Positions 1 through 23,191 of a stretch of DNA of 64,000 bases are shown here, one piece after another. The position numbers were made by a program, and so were the translations under genes. Position 1 is the stretch's first letter; each line of letters begins with the position of its first letter. The notes under the pieces were generated by a model. The model ran no database searches, was not told the origin of the DNA, and saw only the letters and a program-made list of their open reading frames with translations. Origin of the DNA: Piromyces finnis (taxonomy: Eukaryota > Neocallimastigomycota > Neocallimastigomycetes > Neocallimastigales > Neocallimastigaceae); the NCBI GenBank assembly GCA_002104945.1, contig MCFH01000031.1, positions 168,501 to 232,500 of the forward strand, given 5' to 3'.

Positions 1-3000
1 TATTGATAATTTTAATTAACAAAAATAAATAAAATATTTTTATTTTAAATTATGACTTAATAATTTAAGTATTGATAATAACTAAATACAAATTAATTTT
101 TAAAAGCAAAGTTCATATTTCAATAAATTGAATGATTTATATATTATGTATTATAATACTCGTAAATTATTAAATATTTTACAATATATAAATAATATTA
201 ATGTAAAAATGATAATAGCGATAATAGCTTATGCGTTGAATAAATAAATAACGTAATTATAATATATATAATAATTATATATATATGCTTAAAAATATGT
301 TTATTTAAGTATTAATTCCGAATATTTTATTTATTTTATTTATTTTATTTTTAATTTTGTTTTTCTGCGAAGTATTTTTCTCTTTTTTCCAAATTTTAAT
401 AATTTAAATAATATTTGAAAAAAAAAAGTATATTTTTATAATTTCTAAAAATATTATACAATCTTTAAATGTATTAAATAATTCCTTTTTTATATTTAAA
501 AGGCTTTTTTTTTTTTTTTTTTTTTTAATATTCTATTTTATTCTATATTTTATCTTTATTTTATTTTATATAACTAATAATATTATTCAAAAGAAAAAAA
601 TATAAAAGTATGTTCATTATTGTAGTATTTATAAAAAAAAAAACATTTTCTATGTTTTCCTTTTTTAGAAATATATTAGTATTATATATTATATATATAT
701 TATATATTATATTATAATTCAAATATAATTGAACAGTTTATTACATATTTAAATTACAAATTTATATAATAATTAATTTATAATATATAGATTAATATAT
801 TATAAATTTTATTTTATATTTTTAAATTTTATGATTTGAAATTTACTTAGTGAATATAATAAATTGTTAATTATTCATTACTTCACAAAATGATTTATAA
901 TATTTTATAATTAAAATAGATAATAATAATAATTAAGTACTATTAAGTATATTGGAAAACTAATTTAATAACAAATAGATTCTTGAAATATCCTTAAATA
1001 TAAAATAAAAAAATATTGTATTTAACAATTGTAATATAATAATATATTAATATAATAGTATAAAAGTATTAACAGTTTTTCTTTTTTCAAAAAAAAACAT
1101 TCTTTTTCCTTTTTTTTTTTATTATAGATATTTATACATACATTTAATTTATTATTTATTATTTATACCAATGTTTCTTTATTAAATAGATAATATAAAG
1201 TATAGATTTATTATTAATTCATATATTATAATATACACCAATTTATTATAATATTAATACCATAATATATAATTTATATATCATTGATTATCTTAAAAAC
1301 AGATAAAGTTAAAATTATATTAATTTATATATATACAAAATTTTTTATTATATATTCTTTATAATATTAATATATTATATTTATAATTATTCATCAAAAA
1401 AATAAATAATTCAATTAAGATTAATATATCGAATTGAAATGCCACACCATATTTCACCTTTAATCACTCATTTTAATTTCCAAGTAAATTAAATTTTTCT
1501 AAATATGGTAACTATTTCTTTTTTTCCTCTATCATTGTTTAATAATATACAAACTTTATTACTATTAAAAAGTTGTTTATATATATTTTAATTATGATCT
1601 ATTAGTTTGAATTTTTATATATTCAATTATTTTATAAACAAATTTAATAAATTATAAATTTTATAATGTATGGTAGTACAAAGAAAACTTTATTTAATAT
1701 TAGAAATTTAAATAATTTTCTATTTTACTTATATAAAATGTATCATAACTCTAATTATTGTTAATACCAAAAAACAGTTTTTACATTCTCTTTACACTTA
1801 AAAAAAATTATATATAAAATAAAATAAAAATTCATAAATGTCAAAATACTGAATAATATTTTAATATTCAAAGTACTAATTGTAAGTAGTGCTTTATTAA
1901 AATTAGAAAATTAGTTTATATTTAATGTATTTAAACAGTCAATATAACATTCATAAAAAAATTAATAAATATATACAAAAAACTTTAAAAAATGTGCAAA
2001 TCTCAAAGAGTATTAATGAAAAATATATTATTTTAAATTATATTTATAATAATAATTATATGAAATTGTAATTATATGTCAAGTTTTTATGACATTTAAT
2101 TATTAGGTTGTTTATTAATTATAATAAAATATACTTAATAGTTTTTATAGTTAAACTTAATTCCATTATTCATAACCCGGGTTAGATTATTAAATATTTA
2201 AAAGATTTAAAAGATTTGTAAGGGTTATCTTACTTTTTTTTTAATTGAAGAGTTAGAAATTTTAATAAAACTATATATATATAATATACTATAATATATT
2301 ATTGAAAAAAAAATCCATTTAAATTATGACTTTTTTTTTTAGTTTTATAAGCCATAATACTAATAAATAATAATGAAATAATATATGAAATAATATAAAT
2401 ATTATTTAATAGTTTGTCATATATTGAATTAAATATTTTTTTATATAACGAAAGCCTTTATCATAAAAAATCATTTGAAGGGACCTGCCATGTTTTTTTT
2501 TTTCTGTTATAAAACTATATTTTTTGACATTTGACATGAAAAGTTTATAATTTATTTAAAATGAATTTTATTTGTATATTATTTTTATTAATTGCACAAT
2601 TGTTAATAAAAATAATATACTGTATTTATCTTTTTTTTCTTTTTTATGTTTAATACTAAAATATAATTAAATGATTATTTTGATTTTATAGTTTCATATT
2701 CTTTTTCTAATAAATATAAATATTAAATGATTTTAGTAAAGAGAATTCAAAAAATATATTTTTATTGTCAAAAAAAAAAAGGAATAAAACTTCAACGAAT
2801 AAAATGTTTACTTTTTAATTATTTAATTAGTAATAAAGTTTCCATAATATATTATTTAATAATTTGATTGTTCAAATTAAATTAATATTATATTCAGTAA
2901 TATACAGAAAAATAATATTTTTAATTTAAAAGTGTTTAATAATTATGATAAATTTATTATTCAACTATATTAACTGACTTAACATATATTTTTGTTGCTA

Positions 3001-4311
3001 TAGAATTATTTTTAAAGCTATATTAACTGACTTTTTTTAAAAATAATTTTATAACAACAAAAATATATTTAAGTATTATTCAATTATAATTGATATATTA
3101 ATTACTGTCTATGTATATGAATATGAAAATGGATATATCAATGTTTCTATATTTTTTAAAATGCATATTCTTATATACTTACTTTATATGGAAAGTATTG
3201 TAAATTAAAAATGCTTTATTTTTATTATAAATTGTTAAAAATTATTTTATAATAAAAAAAAAAAACAGATATAAAGTTGAACTTTTATAGAAAATTAAAG
3301 TATTTGAATAAATATAAAATTTTATTTGTTTAGAGTATATAAATTATATATAAAAGTATAACATATAAATATATTAAATACAAAATAATATATATTATAT
3401 AAAATACCAATAAATAATATTTATAGTTTTATTGATTTTAGATACTTGTTTAAGATAATAAGTTTTTTTAAGATATGTTCATAATATAATAAAATAATTA
3501 TTTTATTCACAATGTATGTTAGACTAATTTATTAACATCATTTTTCTTTAAGTACATTGTATTAAAATATTTATAATTTTAAAAGGTTGTAATTTTAAAA
3601 TGAAAATTTAATTATTGATTGTTTTATATTTTTTAAAATATTATTATTAATAATATTATAATTATGTAATGCAGTAATATAAAGGATTAACTAATATTCA
3701 TATATAAAAATATTATTATAATTAAAAGTAGTAGATAAAAGCAATATTAATAATATAATATATATATTTAAAAACGATGTCTTCATTTAATCTATTATAA
3801 ACAAAATATATAATTTTTTTTCAACTTCAAAGATTTTTAAAAAATATATTTTAAAAATAAGAATTTAATTAATAATATTGACCATTGACATTTAGTGGAA
3901 TAATTATATAATAAATATTTTATTATATCTTGAAGGTAATATAAACATATTGTTGACATTTTTAAGCAGTATTTAATATATAATATAATATATATAATAA
4001 ATTAAATTATATATTATAAATTATATTGTTTAATGAACAACTATTAATATATTATAGGGTTAGACTTTATTTAAACTCAGAATCTAAAATTTTTCTAAAC
4101 ATTTTTTTATTACAACTAATAATTAAAATATATATAAAATAAAATTTATATTTATTTTTTAATATAACAAATATTTAACTTTAATTTTATTTGATTTTAT
4201 AAAAAAAGTAGAACAAAAAAAAAATACTTATGATATTTTATTTATTATTTTTAAACATTTAATATTTAATTATTGCTATATTCTATATTCACTATATTAA
4301 ATAAATAGAAA
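1..4311. other. A/T-rich intergenic region
   Basis: No open reading frame, splice-linked exon chain or RNA gene could be supported here. The sequence is very A/T-rich with short homopolymer runs (for example a T run near 507-526). The one structured element is the foldback at 2977-3074, listed separately. The last few hundred bases presumably hold the promoter and 5' UTR of the gene starting at 4312, but no recognisable core element stands out. Confidence 0.6.
2977..3074. repeat. foldback (inverted repeat) element
   Basis: The left arm, about 2977-3014, is close to the reverse complement of the right arm, about 3038-3074. The arms share ACTTAA at the ends and the core TTTTTGTTG / CAACAAAAA, with only a few mismatches over about 37 bases. 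The loop is about 23 bases. A 16-base direct repeat, CTATATTAACTGACTT, occurs at 2965-2980 and again inside the loop at 3018-3033. The arms are not simple AT alternation, so chance pairing is less likely than elsewhere in this DNA. It could be a small foldback/MITE-like relic or a hairpin RNA locus; the sequence alone does not decide. Confidence 0.6.
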
Positions 4312-15109
<10,798 letters not shown>

Positions 15110-15138
15110 ATAATTATTCGAAATAAATTCGTTTTAGC

Positions 15139-15214
<76 letters not shown>

Positions 15215-15874
15215 GTTTAATAAGAAATATATAAATATATTTATTATCAAATAATATATAGACCTAGTATTATTCTTTTAATATCTCAATATTATTGTCT
15301 ATTTATATATATTTCTATTATTATTATTGTTGTTAAGCTAGAACACTTTTATATACAACAAATAAATATAATATAAATTTATGCAAAAATTAAACAATAA
15401 AAGCAAAAGCAAAGTAAATAACAAAATAATATATACTTATTTATATATGCTACTTTAATTATGCAATATGAATATATTTTTTATTAAAAATATAATATAT
15501 ATGTATTTTTTTTTTAATAATCTAATAGTATTATTAAAGAGTATATGTATACTAATAAATACATTTATTATAAGCTGTTATAAATTATATTTAAATTATA
15601 TTTAAAAAGAATAAATAAATATTATTTTTATTTTTATTTATTTATTATTATTTTCTTTTTGCTTAAAATATAAAATAAAAATTTTATAATACTGAAATAA
15701 TAATAATTAATAATAATTTATATAATAAATTGATATTAAAATTGTTAAAAATTATATTTATATTATAGAAGATATATTAAATAAAAATAAGTTGTATTAC
15801 TGAAAAGCTATAAAAAATAAAATGAAAAAAATAATTAAAATAAAAGTTTAGAATAACTATAGCGATGAAAAGTT
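15110..15874. other. intergenic region between convergent genes
   Basis: This is the shared 3' flank of the CAMSAP-like gene (+) and NUP58 (-). It holds the (AAT)n array at 15140-15211 and otherwise unstructured A/T DNA. No gene is seen. Confidence 0.6.
15140..15211. repeat. (AAT)n microsatellite
   Basis: About 24 uninterrupted trinucleotide units, starting about 30 bases after the CAMSAP stop codon and therefore probably within its 3' UTR. Confidence 0.9.
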
Positions 15875-18800
15875 TTATTTAAATAAACCTTGTTTAGGAG
15901 CATTTGAATTAAATAATGATGTTGAAGTGCTACCAAAACCAGTTGATGTAGTGCCAAAACCTGTAGTAGTAGTACCAGTGGTTCCGAAACCAGTTTTATT
16001 AGCACCAAATGCGGTAGTGGTATTAGTGTTACCAAATCCAGTTGATGTAGTGCCAAAACCTGTAGTAGTAGTACCAGTGGTTCCGAAACCAGTTTTATTA
16101 GCACCAAATGCGGTAGTAGTATTAGTGTTACCAAATCCAGTTGATGTAGTGCCAAAACCTGTAGTAGTAGTACCAGTGGTTCCGAAACCAGTTTTATTGG
16201 CACCAAATGCAGTGGTAGTATTTGTACTTCCAAATGCAGTGGTACCTGTAGCACTTCCAAAAGCAGTGGAAGTAGAACCAAATCCAGAAGTACCAGTAGT
16301 TCCAAAACCACCAAATTTATTTGTAGTTGAAGCAGCAGCTGGTTGCATTGAAGATGCATCTATATTTAACAAAATAAAATTATATGAAAAAAATATTACA
16401 TTAATTTATTTTTTCTTTCTTTTATATAAATAAAATTATGCTATAATAAAGCTTTATATTACTAAGAGATGCTGATGGTTTTAATGAACTAGCAATGGTA
16501 GATAATGATAATTTTTCATTAACAGCTATATTATATAATTTATTATTAATGATGAATAAATAAATGAATAAATTATAAATTGATAATTAATAATAGATAA
16601 TAAACTGTTATTTTTTTTTTTTAATTTTATTTTTGAAAATCAAATTAATTTATTGATAAATACTTTTGTTTTTAATATTTCCTGATGGAACATCGTTTGA
16701 GTATTTTGATCTGAAAGATTGATATTCTTGTCTTCTTTTATCAATGTCATCATTAAGTGATGCAACCTTAGAAGAAAGGTACATTATACTTTCATGTTGA
16801 TTTCTCAATATTTCAACCAATTCTATTTATTAATTTTAAATATTTAAGTGTATCATGTATATAATGTTAATAATATTTAGAAAAAAAAAAAAAAATAGAT
16901 TATAAATTAATTATTATAAAAATTATAATTTACCTTGTGGATTGTGTTGAGTATTTTGTGACATAGATAATAATTGTTGTTCAATTTCGTCAATACTTTG
17001 TCTGTATATTTGCATTTTTTCTTCAAATCCTGTACAAAGATTTTCAAAGTATCTGTTATTTTTATTGTTTTTGAAAGTTATATGAATAATTTATTTTGTT
17101 AATGGTTTATTTAATAATTAATAATGTTAATTAATATATAATTTATTTATTTTTTTTTTTTGAAAATGAAATTTAATTATATAGTTTTGTTAATTACATA
17201 CTCTGAAATTCCATCATGGAATGAATATATGTCTTTAGTTTGATTTTGATTATTTAATCTATCAATAAAACGTGTTGCTAATTCAGCATTTCTTAATTCA
17301 CCAGCAACCTTTTTCTTTAAATCATTAATTAAATAATTATCTCTTTCTAATATATTGGTTAAAGAAGTTAATTTCTTTAATTTTTTAAATGTATTTAACA
17401 TTATTATTTTGATAAAAAAATAATTAATAATTTGAATTTTGTGATTATTATATATAGTATAAAAATTGTATTGAATGTAGTCTTCATTTATATAATACTA
17501 TACTTGTGATAATTCTTGAGTATCTTCATTAACTTTTTGAATTGCATTTGGAATTGTACTTTGTGATATTGATTCAAAAATATGTATTTGGTCTTGTATC
17601 ATTTTACTTTTTTAAAATATTAAAATTAGTTTAAATATATTTTTTTAATTTTTTTTTTTTTTTTAAATTGAATATATAAATTAAAGAAAGGAAAAAAAAA
17701 ATACTCTAAGTTATCAAGTTCTAATTTCATGTTATCTGGTAATGCAGAATAATGTGTATCTGGTGCTAAGGTTTGTAAATTAATTGGTTGGGTTGCTCTT
17801 ATTTTATTTATTTTAGTTTAATTTAAATAATGAATAAAATATTTTTTAGAGTTAAATTTAAAGGTTATAACAGAAGTATTAAGTAATTTTAATTAATGTT
17901 GGCAAATGATTTTTATTTGAATATTTTATCATTATAAGGATGTGTGTTTTTGTATTTATAAATAACATTAATTTGGATGATATTCATTATATTATAATTA
18001 TTAAAATTATTAATATTATTTTATTATAAATTAATATATAAAAATAAAGTAATATTCATAAAATATAAGTTAGTTATTATTATTATTATTATTATATTTT
18101 AAAGATTTATGTATATACATTATAAGATACTAACGTAGCGCCAGCAGCAGTAGTAGTTGCTGTTGAGCCAAACATACCGGTAGTCTGAGGTTTACTAGTA
18201 CCGAATGCGAATCCTGAAGTTGTTTTATTAGCTGTTTGAGGTGTGGTAGTTACTGTTGAACCAAATGAACTCATAGATGGAGCAGAAGTTTTAGCTCCGA
18301 ATAATCCACCTGTGGAAGTTGAAGAAGTGGTTGCTCCAAATAAATTTGTGGAAGGAGCAGAAGAAGCAGTAGCTCCAAATAAACTTGTAGTAGGAGCAGA
18401 GGAAGCAGTAGCTCCAAATAAATTTGTGGAAGAAACAGAGGTTGTTGTTGTTCCAAATGTATTAGTGGCAGGTGCAGAGGTAGCAGTAGTACCAAATGTA
18501 AATCCTGAAGATTGTTTAGAAGTTGAGCCAAAAAGGCCAGTAGTTGGTGTAGAGGTAGTAGCTGTAGTACTACCGCCAAATTTAATTCCAGTGGTAGTTG
18601 TATTTGCTTGGGTATTGCTATTATTACTTCCGAAACTTTTTAATTTTTTATTGAATAGATTATCACATATATAATTTTTTTCAATAAAAATGTGATTAAA
18701 TCAATTTGAAATTTGGTATGTTTAATATTTCAATTAATGATATTTAAAAATACATTATTTTTTATAATTGTTAAAATATTTAATGGATTTATTGTATTAT

Positions 18801-18897
18801 ATATAATTAAAATATATAAATAAATAATAATTATATAAATGAGCATTACATTAACATTTTAATAATACATAAGAATTATAAACAATTACCTGAACAT
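15875..18897 (-). CDS. NUP58: FG nucleoporin NUP58/NUP49
   Basis: Spliced minus-strand model, 9 exons, about 567 aa: 18897-18890, 18635-18135, 17797-17705, 17606-17504, 17374-17202, 17052-16934, 16822-16664, 16525-16463, 16359-15875. The product is a central-channel component of the nuclear pore; in the family it pairs with Nup54/57 and Nup62/Nsp1. The N-terminal ~170 aa are Thr/Ser-rich with FG and LFG repeats (NLFGAT, GLFGA). The middle ~170-370 is the conserved coiled-coil region (LPDNMKLELDNLDKMIQDQI, GELRNAELATRFIDRL, GISEYFENL, IYRQSIDEIEQQL). The C-terminal ~160 aa carry FG repeats again (AFGANKTGFGTTGTTTTGFG). The layout FG / coiled coil / FG resembles metazoan Nup58 more than a short yeast GLFG protein. 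The first exon has only 8 nt (ATG plus five bases). The open antisense frames over the repeat regions are shadows. Confidence 0.85.
15933..16229 (-). repeat. three tandem 99-bp repeats coding FG units
   Basis: Three copies of a 99-bp unit (15933-16031, 16032-16130, 16131-16229) are nearly identical at the DNA level. Each codes 33 aa with FG dipeptides. Synonymous differences are few, so the amplification is recent or homogenised. Confidence 0.9.
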
Positions 18898-20614
18898 TTT
18901 AATTATTAATATCTATAATCCTGGAATTCAATTTATTTTATCTTTTTCGTAATTTTAGTATTTTTTTTTTTTTTTTCTATTTAAAATTCTATCGTTATTT
19001 AAAAAAATAATAATAATTTTATTATTATTTTTTAATATTTCTGTTTTTATTGTATATGTATATAAATTGATAATTAGTTAATATTACAATAATTTTTAGT
19101 TTTTAAAAATGGATTTTTTTTTTTATTATTATTTTATGAAATTTCATTATATAGAAAGATTATATATATACATATATTTAAATATTTTGAATTTTGAAAT
19201 TTATAATTAAGAAATGCAAAATTTATATAGATAAAAATTATTTGATTTGATGTATATTATTTAAAATGTTTTAAGATGTTATTATATTATTACATTATTT
19301 AACATTGATGAACATATTGAATTATTAATATGAATATTATTATTTTAATTAATATTATATATCTAAATAAATCATTTTATTAACATTAATATAGTTTAAA
19401 TACTTTACTTTTAAATTATCTTGATATAAAAACTTTTTTTTTTTTTTTGACGTTATATGAATATTTTAAAAAAGTTTTATATTTTATTAAATAAAAGTCA
19501 ACAAGTTTTTTTTATTTAATTAAATAAAATTATTGATTTGAAGAAAATAATAATATTAAAATTTTTAATATTATAGAATTTTTAAAATTTTTTATTTTTT
19601 TGATTGGAAGAATTTAATTATAAAATTTTATGAATGTATAATAATTTTTCGCAAAATGATGAGTATACATGAATAAAAGAAAATAAAAAAAAGTTGAAAA
19701 GTTTTTCAAAAGTAAGAAGTAGAATAAAATATTCAATATATATAAAGTAAGAAAACTTAATATATACATATGTATATAAAGAAGATAACAGAAGAAAGAT
19801 AGTAACAAAAGAGTTCAGTGAAAAATAAAAATAAATAAATTCAAAAATAAATTTATTAGTAATAATTATATAGCAATCAAATTAAAAAAGATTAAAATAT
19901 TAGATAGTTTTTAGAAATAAGTATCATCCAACTTTATAAAAATTATATTATTTTAATTTGTCATTAATTTTAATAATGAATACAAACATATTTATGTAAA
20001 CCAACGTTTAATAATTAACTGAAGAAAACCGTGTATTTATATAAAATGACTTTGTGTTTTAAACATAATAATATCAAAAATAACAAAAATAAACAAATAC
20101 TTTATAACAATATTAATATTTTATGATAATAGATGAAAAAATAATAAGTATAATTATAATAAAAAAAATTAATAAAAATTTAAAAATTATAAAATTAATT
20201 TTAAACGAATTAAGTATAACAGTAATAAAAAACAATACAAAAAGATAATATATTAATATATTTGATTACCATTTCTTAAAATTGATACAATTAAATATTT
20301 AATATAAAAATATTAAAGAATTATATTATAAAGTAATTATTAGTAAGAGAATAAATATATGAGAAAAACTAAGAATGTTTAATTATAATCATTCATACTA
20401 TTAATAATAATAATTATATATATTAATAAAACAATAAGATATAGAAATATTTGTTAATATTTAATATAAAATATAACTTATAAAAAATATCACAAAATTA
20501 AATTCATTATAAAGTAAATAGTTAAAATTACTTATTTTATAATAATATTTTTTAAAAACTTTTTTCATCATTTATTCTTCTTAATTTATACATAAGAATA
20601 GAAGGAAATAATCA
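18898..20614. other. intergenic region between divergent genes
   Basis: Shared upstream region of NUP58 (-) and the LMBR1-family gene (+). It is A/T-rich with T runs near 18960 and 19435. A 64-codon frame on the minus strand at 19614-19808 has only A/T-driven Phe/Leu/Tyr composition and no splice partners, so it was not called. No RNA gene is seen. Confidence 0.6.
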
Positions 20615-22321
20615 ATGTTTAATTTTATACTTAAATATTTTAAGAAAAAAGAACCTGTTGTTGTAATACCAGAGCCAGAGATTATTATTGAAAATTTTTT
20701 AGAGGAACCTTATTTTGATAATTCAACTGAACATTTTCTTGATATTATAAGAGTTTTCGTAGTCATAACTGTTCAACAATTTATTTTTATTTTAATATCA
20801 AAATTTATATTAAATAGAATATGGAAAAAGCGTAAACATAGTTTAATATTATCAATTTTTTGTATATGGGGAATGAGTTCGAGTCTTTGTTTGATTTTTT
20901 GGTTTCCTATCTCTATTTTTTTCCAAAATTTTTTTGTTCAAGAATGGATCATTAGTTACTTTGGGGTTTTATGGCGGTGGATGTTTTACAGTAGTATGGT
21001 TTCTTTATATGGTTTAATGCCTGCTGCCTTTTTAGTTAGTGAAACAGAATCTATGGTTGGTACCTGGAATAAATTTAAAGAAGTAACATCAGTGATGACT
21101 TTAATGTATATTCTTTCTATAGGATTGGTATATATATACCAATCCTATTTTTCACTTCATATAACTACTGTTCGTGGATTTTTTGCAATTGTTAATGCAA
21201 TACCTATTATTATTTGTTCCTGGATTTGTGTGATTGCTATACCTTGTGGTATTACTAGTATTTTTAAAAAAATCAAAGATATTCCAGTATCAATTAACCA
21301 TAACCAAGAAATTAAAAATCAGATATATGAAATTAGTTTTGAACATGATCGACTTTCGGTTCAACTTCAACAGATGAATATCAAAGAAGAAAAATTAGTG
21401 AAGGAACAGGAACAATTAGATAATAAATTAACAAATCCTCATAATATTGAACGTCGTAAAGAATGTATAAGAGAGCAAAAGAAACTTTTATATGAAAAAG
21501 AAGATTTAAAAAAGAAAATGAAAGAATTAATGAATGATCAAGTTCAATTAAATAAACAATTAGGATCGTCACCATTTCTTCGTTTAATTATTTTTATTAT
21601 AGCGTTTGTGTCTGTTACTTTTATTTATTTGGGATTATTTGCAAGAATGAGTTATCAAGCCATTGAAGGATTTGATGATTTTATTGGAGTGTCAGAATGG
21701 ATATCGAATTCAGTAAAAACGGTATTTAATCTAGCAGGAATTTCAGATGCCCGTATGGTAAAATTCCATATCATGAACTTACTAGGAGGTATTCAAACAC
21801 GTAAAGTGTTTTCCTTTTTTATTTATCTTTTCTTAGCCTATTGGTTTTTAATTTTTCTTCTTTCACGAGTGTCAAAGCGTACTGCATTTTCACGTATCCT
21901 AGGCAACATTTTCCCGCTATTAATCTTTGCTAGTGTCATACCAGTGATTGTTAAACCTCTTGGGATTAACTCAAAATTTCAAATGTTGAATCAAATCATT
22001 TATACCTGTTTAATTATTTTTTTAATGGTGGCTATTCTTCTAGGATTCTATGAATATCTGTTACCAAAACTTTTACCTAAAAGAAATAAGACTTCAACCA
22101 ATGTTATCATCTGTAATGTCATACTACTTATTATTATATCTTATACCACTCTATTTTTTGTTAAAGTAATGAATATTATTGACATTGATTCAAAAATTGT
22201 TCTCCATTTTTTGGGATTTTTTCAGCAAAATATTTATGCTTTACGATTATATTATACCCTTTATAGAATTATTGTTGTTATTTTCTTTATTTATCCTATT
22301 ATGACCATATTATTAGTATAA
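20615..22321 (+). CDS. LMBR1-family (LIMR-like) multispan membrane protein
   Basis: Intronless, 568 aa. LMBR1 proteins are multispan membrane proteins; LIMR/LMBD1 members act in ligand uptake and lysosomal transport, but the role here is not known. Hydrophobic segments lie near residues 42-65, 78-104, 115-142, 160-178, 186-213, 322-344, 399-417, 428-448, 458-480, 497-518 and 540-567. A long charged coiled coil at ~228-318 sits between the two membrane halves, as in the family. Family-like signatures include AAFLVSETES after the early spans and GNIFPLLIFASVIPVIVKPL in the second half. The start is the first ATG in an open frame, preceded by A/T-rich DNA. It is the only multi-hundred-codon gene here without introns. 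A Golgi pH regulator/GPR89-type protein was considered; the coiled coil position and the second-half motif favour LMBR1. Confidence 0.75.
   Translation: MFNFILKYFKKKEPVVVIPEPEIIIENFLEEPYFDNSTEHFLDIIRVFVVITVQQFIFILISKFILNRIWKKRKHSLILSIFCIWGMSSSLCLIFWFPISIFFQNFFVQEWIISYFGVLWRWMFYSSMVSLYGLMPAAFLVSETESMVGTWNKFKEVTSVMTLMYILSIGLVYIYQSYFSLHITTVRGFFAIVNAIPIIICSWICVIAIPCGITSIFKKIKDIPVSINHNQEIKNQIYEISFEHDRLSVQLQQMNIKEEKLVKEQEQLDNKLTNPHNIERRKECIREQKKLLYEKEDLKKKMKELMNDQVQLNKQLGSSPFLRLIIFIIAFVSVTFIYLGLFARMSYQAIEGFDDFIGVSEWISNSVKTVFNLAGISDARMVKFHIMNLLGGIQTRKVFSFFIYLFLAYWFLIFLLSRVSKRTAFSRILGNIFPLLIFASVIPVIVKPLGINSKFQMLNQIIYTCLIIFLMVAILLGFYEYLLPKLLPKRNKTSTNVIICNVILLIIISYTTLFFVKVMNIIDIDSKIVLHFLGFFQQNIYALRLYYTLYRIIVVIFFIYPIMTILLV
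21119..21148. repeat. 30-bp perfect palindrome inside the LMBR1-family gene
   Basis: The arms ATAGGATTGGTATA and TATACCAATCCTAT flank a central TA with full symmetry. It falls in codons ~169-178 (transmembrane segment ILSIGLVYIYQSYF). The perfect length and mixed base content make it unlike the surrounding simple AT palindromes. Confidence 0.9.
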
Positions 22322-23035
22322 ATAAAAACACAACAAAAATCTTTTATGTATATTTTCAAAAAAAAAAAAAAAATAAATAAATATTATTATAGATAAATAT
22401 ATATATAATAAATAAATAAATGAATGAATTAAAAAAATAGATAAAATATATTTATATGTTATGGAAAAAAATATAATTATAAATAAATAAATAAATAAAT
22501 AAATAAGTAAAAAACAATCAAAAACTATAACTTGATAAAAATAAATTATTTACTATCTTTATTTTTTTTTATTATTTTTTTTTTTTTTATTTTTATATTT
22601 ATATTTATTTATATTTATGAAAATTATGAAAAACAACTACTTATAGAGACTTTAAATATAATTTGTTTATGTAGTATTAATAATATAAATAATTACAATT
22701 TCCTTTTTTGATATAACTTTTTAGGTATTAGTTTATAATTATTTAAATGTTAAAATAAGTCTATTTTTAATGTTTTATTATTTTTTTTATTTACTTTATT
22801 TATAACAGAAAACGCAATAAATAAAATAATAAAAAGAAAACTATAATTTATTATTTATTATTATATTTATCATTAGTGTTAATATTTTTATTAAAGTTAA
22901 TCTTTCAATTTAAAAATTGTAAAATTGATTTTTAAAAATGAGATATGTGTATGTAAATCTATTAAGAGAAAAATAATTAATTTTTGTGAAAAGTGAATCG
23001 AATTTGTATTACAAATTATCGGATATTTAAATATT
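22322..23035. other. intergenic region between convergent genes
   Basis: 3' flanks of the LMBR1-family gene (+) and LIS1 (-). It contains A runs, an (AAAT)n tract near 22484-22508 and T runs near 22562-22590. No gene is seen. Confidence 0.6.
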
Positions 23036-23143
23036 TTAACGACATTCCCAGATTTTAACAGTTTGGTCTATTATTAATGAATTATAACAATAAGAATAGT
23101 AATAATTAAATAATTAAATTTTATATTAGCACTTAATCATTAC

Positions 23144-23191
<48 letters not shown>

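Noticed and set aside
15927..16433. 168-codon plus-strand frame rich in Val/Pro
   Set aside because: It is the antisense of the NUP58 C-terminal FG repeats, open only because of repeat codon structure; the minus-strand model is supported by family motifs and phase.
19614..19808. 64-codon minus-strand frame
   Set aside because: Phe/Leu/Tyr composition expected from A/T-rich DNA, with no splice partners or motif. The frames at 37180-37416 and 60420-60602 were rejected for the same reason.
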